DNA from: Rhodoblastus sp963828185
Lineage (GTDB): Bacteria > Pseudomonadota > Alphaproteobacteria > Rhizobiales > Beijerinckiaceae
Direction: 5' to 3'
Assembly: GCA_963828185.1 (NCBI GenBank)
Contig: CAWHDV010000002.1
Span: 806,001-870,000 of the forward strand
DNA: 64,000 nt
Below the pieces are notes generated by a model, which was not told the origin of the DNA, searched no databases, and saw only the letters and a list, made by a program, of their open reading frames with translations. The position numbers and the translations under genes were made by a program. Position 1 is the stretch's first letter. Each line of letters starts with the position of its first letter. This document shows, piece by piece, positions 62,589 through 64,000 of the stretch.

Positions 62589-64000
62589 ATGGATCGCACC
62601 GCCGTCGCCGCCGCCTTTGCCGCGCTCGAAGCCCATCGCGTCGAAATCGCCTCTCAGCGTGCGATCGACTTTTTTACCGCCGATCCCCGCCGTTTCGAGA
62701 CTTTTTCCGCTGGGCTCGACGACCTCACCTATGACTATTCCAAAAATCGCCTGACCAGGGCGACGCTCGGCCATCTGTTCGACCTCGCCCGCGCCGCGCG
62801 CGTCGAGGAGCGGCGCGCCGCGCTGTTTTCCGGCGAAAAGGTCAATGTCACCGAGGACCGCCCGGCCCTGCACATGGCCTTGCGCAATTTTTCCGGCCGG
62901 CCGATCCTCGTCGACGGCGCCGACGTCATGCCCGCCGTCATCGCCGAGCGCGAAAAGGTCGCGGCCTTCGCCAACGCCATCCGGGACCAGCGGATTTGCG
63001 GCGCGCGCGGCGACAGCTTCACCGATGTCGTCAACATCGGCATTGGCGGCTCCGATCTCGGTCCGGCCATGGCGGCCCGCGCGCTTTCGCCCTTTGGCCG
63101 GCCTGACCTCAAGGCGCATTTCGTTTCCAATGTCGATGGCGCCGACATCGCCGATGTGCTCGGCGGGCTCGATCCGCGCCGCACCCTGATCATCGTATCC
63201 TCGAAAACCTTCACCACCCAGGAGACGATGACCAACGCCGCCAGCGCCCGCGCCTGGATCGCGGAAGCTTTGGGCGAAGCCGCAGTCGGCGACCATTTCG
63301 CCGCCGTCTCGACCAAACTCGACAAGGTCGCCGCCTTCGGCATCCAGCCCGACCGGGTGTTCGGCTTCTGGGACTGGGTCGGTGGGCGCTATTCCATGTG
63401 GACCGCCATCAGCCTCAGCCTGTGCATCGCCATCGGCCCGCAAAATTTCCAAGAATTCCTGCGCGGCGGTTTTGATGTGGACGAGCATTTCCAGGCCGCG
63501 CCGCTGTCGCACAATATCCCTGTCCTGATGGCGCTGGTCGGCGTCTGGCACCGCAATGTCTGGGGTTTCTCCACCCAGGCGGTCATTCCCTATGACCAGC
63601 GGCTCGGCCGCTTTCCCGCCTATCTGCAGCAGCTCGACATGGAATTGGACGGCAAGAGCGTGATGCGCGACGGAACGCCCGCCCCGCGCGCCACCGGGCC
63701 GATCGTGTTCGGCGAGCCCGGCACCAACAGCCAGCACGCCTTCTTCCAGTTGCTGCATCAGGGCACCGAAGTCGTCCCGGTCGATTTCCTGATTGCCGCG
63801 CAGCCGACCGACGCCGACCCGCATCACCATGCGCTGCTGTTCGCCAATTGCCTCGCCCAGAGCGAGGCTCTTTTGCGCGGACGTTCGGAGAGAGAAGTGC
63901 GCGAAATTTTGCACGCGCAAGGATTGAGCGCGGAAAAGATCAACGCGCTCGCGCCGCACAAGGTTTTTTCCGGCGACCGGCCTTCGTCGACATTCCTCTA
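62589..64000 (+). CDS. pgi: Glucose-6-phosphate isomerase, 3' end outside window
   Basis: The frame opens at the ATG 62589 (MDRTAVAAAFAALEAHRVEI) and runs to the window end without a stop, giving 470 residues of the usual 540-550. Motifs include NVTEDRPALHMALRN, VVNIGIGGSDLGPAMA, VSSKTFTTQETMTNA, FGFWDWVGGRYSMWTAI and EPGTNSQHAFFQLLHQGTEV, covering substrate phosphate binding and the catalytic region. Pgi interconverts glucose-6-phosphate and fructose-6-phosphate. It is divergent from the ABC-F gene. Confidence 0.96.
   Translation, partial: MDRTAVAAAFAALEAHRVEIASQRAIDFFTADPRRFETFSAGLDDLTYDYSKNRLTRATLGHLFDLARAARVEERRAALFSGEKVNVTEDRPALHMALRNFSGRPILVDGADVMPAVIAEREKVAAFANAIRDQRICGARGDSFTDVVNIGIGGSDLGPAMAARALSPFGRPDLKAHFVSNVDGADIADVLGGLDPRRTLIIVSSKTFTTQETMTNAASARAWIAEALGEAAVGDHFAAVSTKLDKVAAFGIQPDRVFGFWDWVGGRYSMWTAISLSLCIAIGPQNFQEFLRGGFDVDEHFQAAPLSHNIPVLMALVGVWHRNVWGFSTQAVIPYDQRLGRFPAYLQQLDMELDGKSVMRDGTPAPRATGPIVFGEPGTNSQHAFFQLLHQGTEVVPVDFLIAAQPTDADPHHHALLFANCLAQSEALLRGRSEREVREILHAQGLSAEKINALAPHKVFSGDRPSSTFL

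Noticed and set aside
62406..63959. 517-codon minus-strand frame opposite pgi
   Set aside because: The plus strand encodes clear glucose-6-phosphate isomerase to the window end; the antisense has no recognisable domain.

Overview
The window is GC-rich DNA (AT-rich only in short patches) from an alphaproteobacterium. The order infC-rpmI-rplT-pheS-pheT, addB-addA, a DivL-type pseudokinase beside ahcY, a TsaE-kinase fusion followed by murU, and lptC-lptA-lptB-rpoN-hpf-ptsN all point to Hyphomicrobiales (Rhizobiales). Polyhydroxyalkanoate genes, a PuuD-type urate oxidase and small Cys-rich redox proteins suggest a Beijerinckiaceae/Methylocystaceae-like lineage, but that finer placement is inference. 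The bulk is core chromosome with a few small accessory patches.

Layout. 1-9.8 kb: the ychF tail, a fatty-acid-hydroxylase-like membrane protein, a small redox/regulator group (DUF2892, Crp/Fnr, GDCCVxC protein, LysR), msrA, UPF0114, RidA, an AT-rich gap, a MoeB/ThiF protein coupled to a DsbA-like isomerase, a PAP2 phosphatase, PuuD-like urate oxidase and a GST. 9.9-13.5 kb: carbon storage (intracellular PHA depolymerase, succinyl-CoA:acetate CoA-transferase, PHA-system protein). 13.7-16.2 kb: three Tad-type minor pilin/vWA genes. 16.3-20.1 kb: a frameshifted orphan vsr, class I fumarase, SnoaL-like protein, small exported protein and frameshifted VOC protein. 20.1-25.4 kb: translation operon infC-rpmI-rplT-pheS-pheT, with infC apparently starting at AUU. 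25.4-29.7 kb: glycosyltransferase, alpha/beta hydrolase, a hypothetical gene, tRNA-Leu(CAG) with a small island bounded by a copy of the tRNA 3' end, and a SnoaL protein.

29.8-43.5 kb is one long minus-strand block: ahcY, then divL, tsaE-amgK, murU, addB and addA, with mostly overlapping start/stop codons, preceded by a truncated haemoglobin. It joins methyl-cycle chemistry, cell-cycle control, tRNA t6A modification, cell-wall recycling and recombination repair. 43.7-46.1 kb is a tightly overlapped cassette of acyl carrier protein, ketosynthase and two hot-dog dehydratase-like proteins, a candidate dedicated acyl/polyketide pathway. 47.2-49.0 kb is a small islet with a HEPN (AbiU2-like) protein and a GIY-YIG protein facing each other between inverted copies of a palindromic repeat, a possible uncharacterised defence-type pair. 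49.0-57.8 kb is the CysZ-like/ptsN/hpf/rpoN/lptB/lptA/lptC/rnd/arfB segment plus an O-antigen-ligase-like protein. 57.9-64 kb holds a CHAP-like exported protein, an intact-looking IS630 element with TA target duplication, arsC, an ABC-F ATPase and the start of pgi.

Two patterns run through the window. First, five coding units each need removal of exactly one surplus base to read through, which suggests insertion-type sequence error or, for the IS, programmed slippage. Second, three genes carry short tandem duplications of their own first or last codons (haemoglobin, lptB, lptC).
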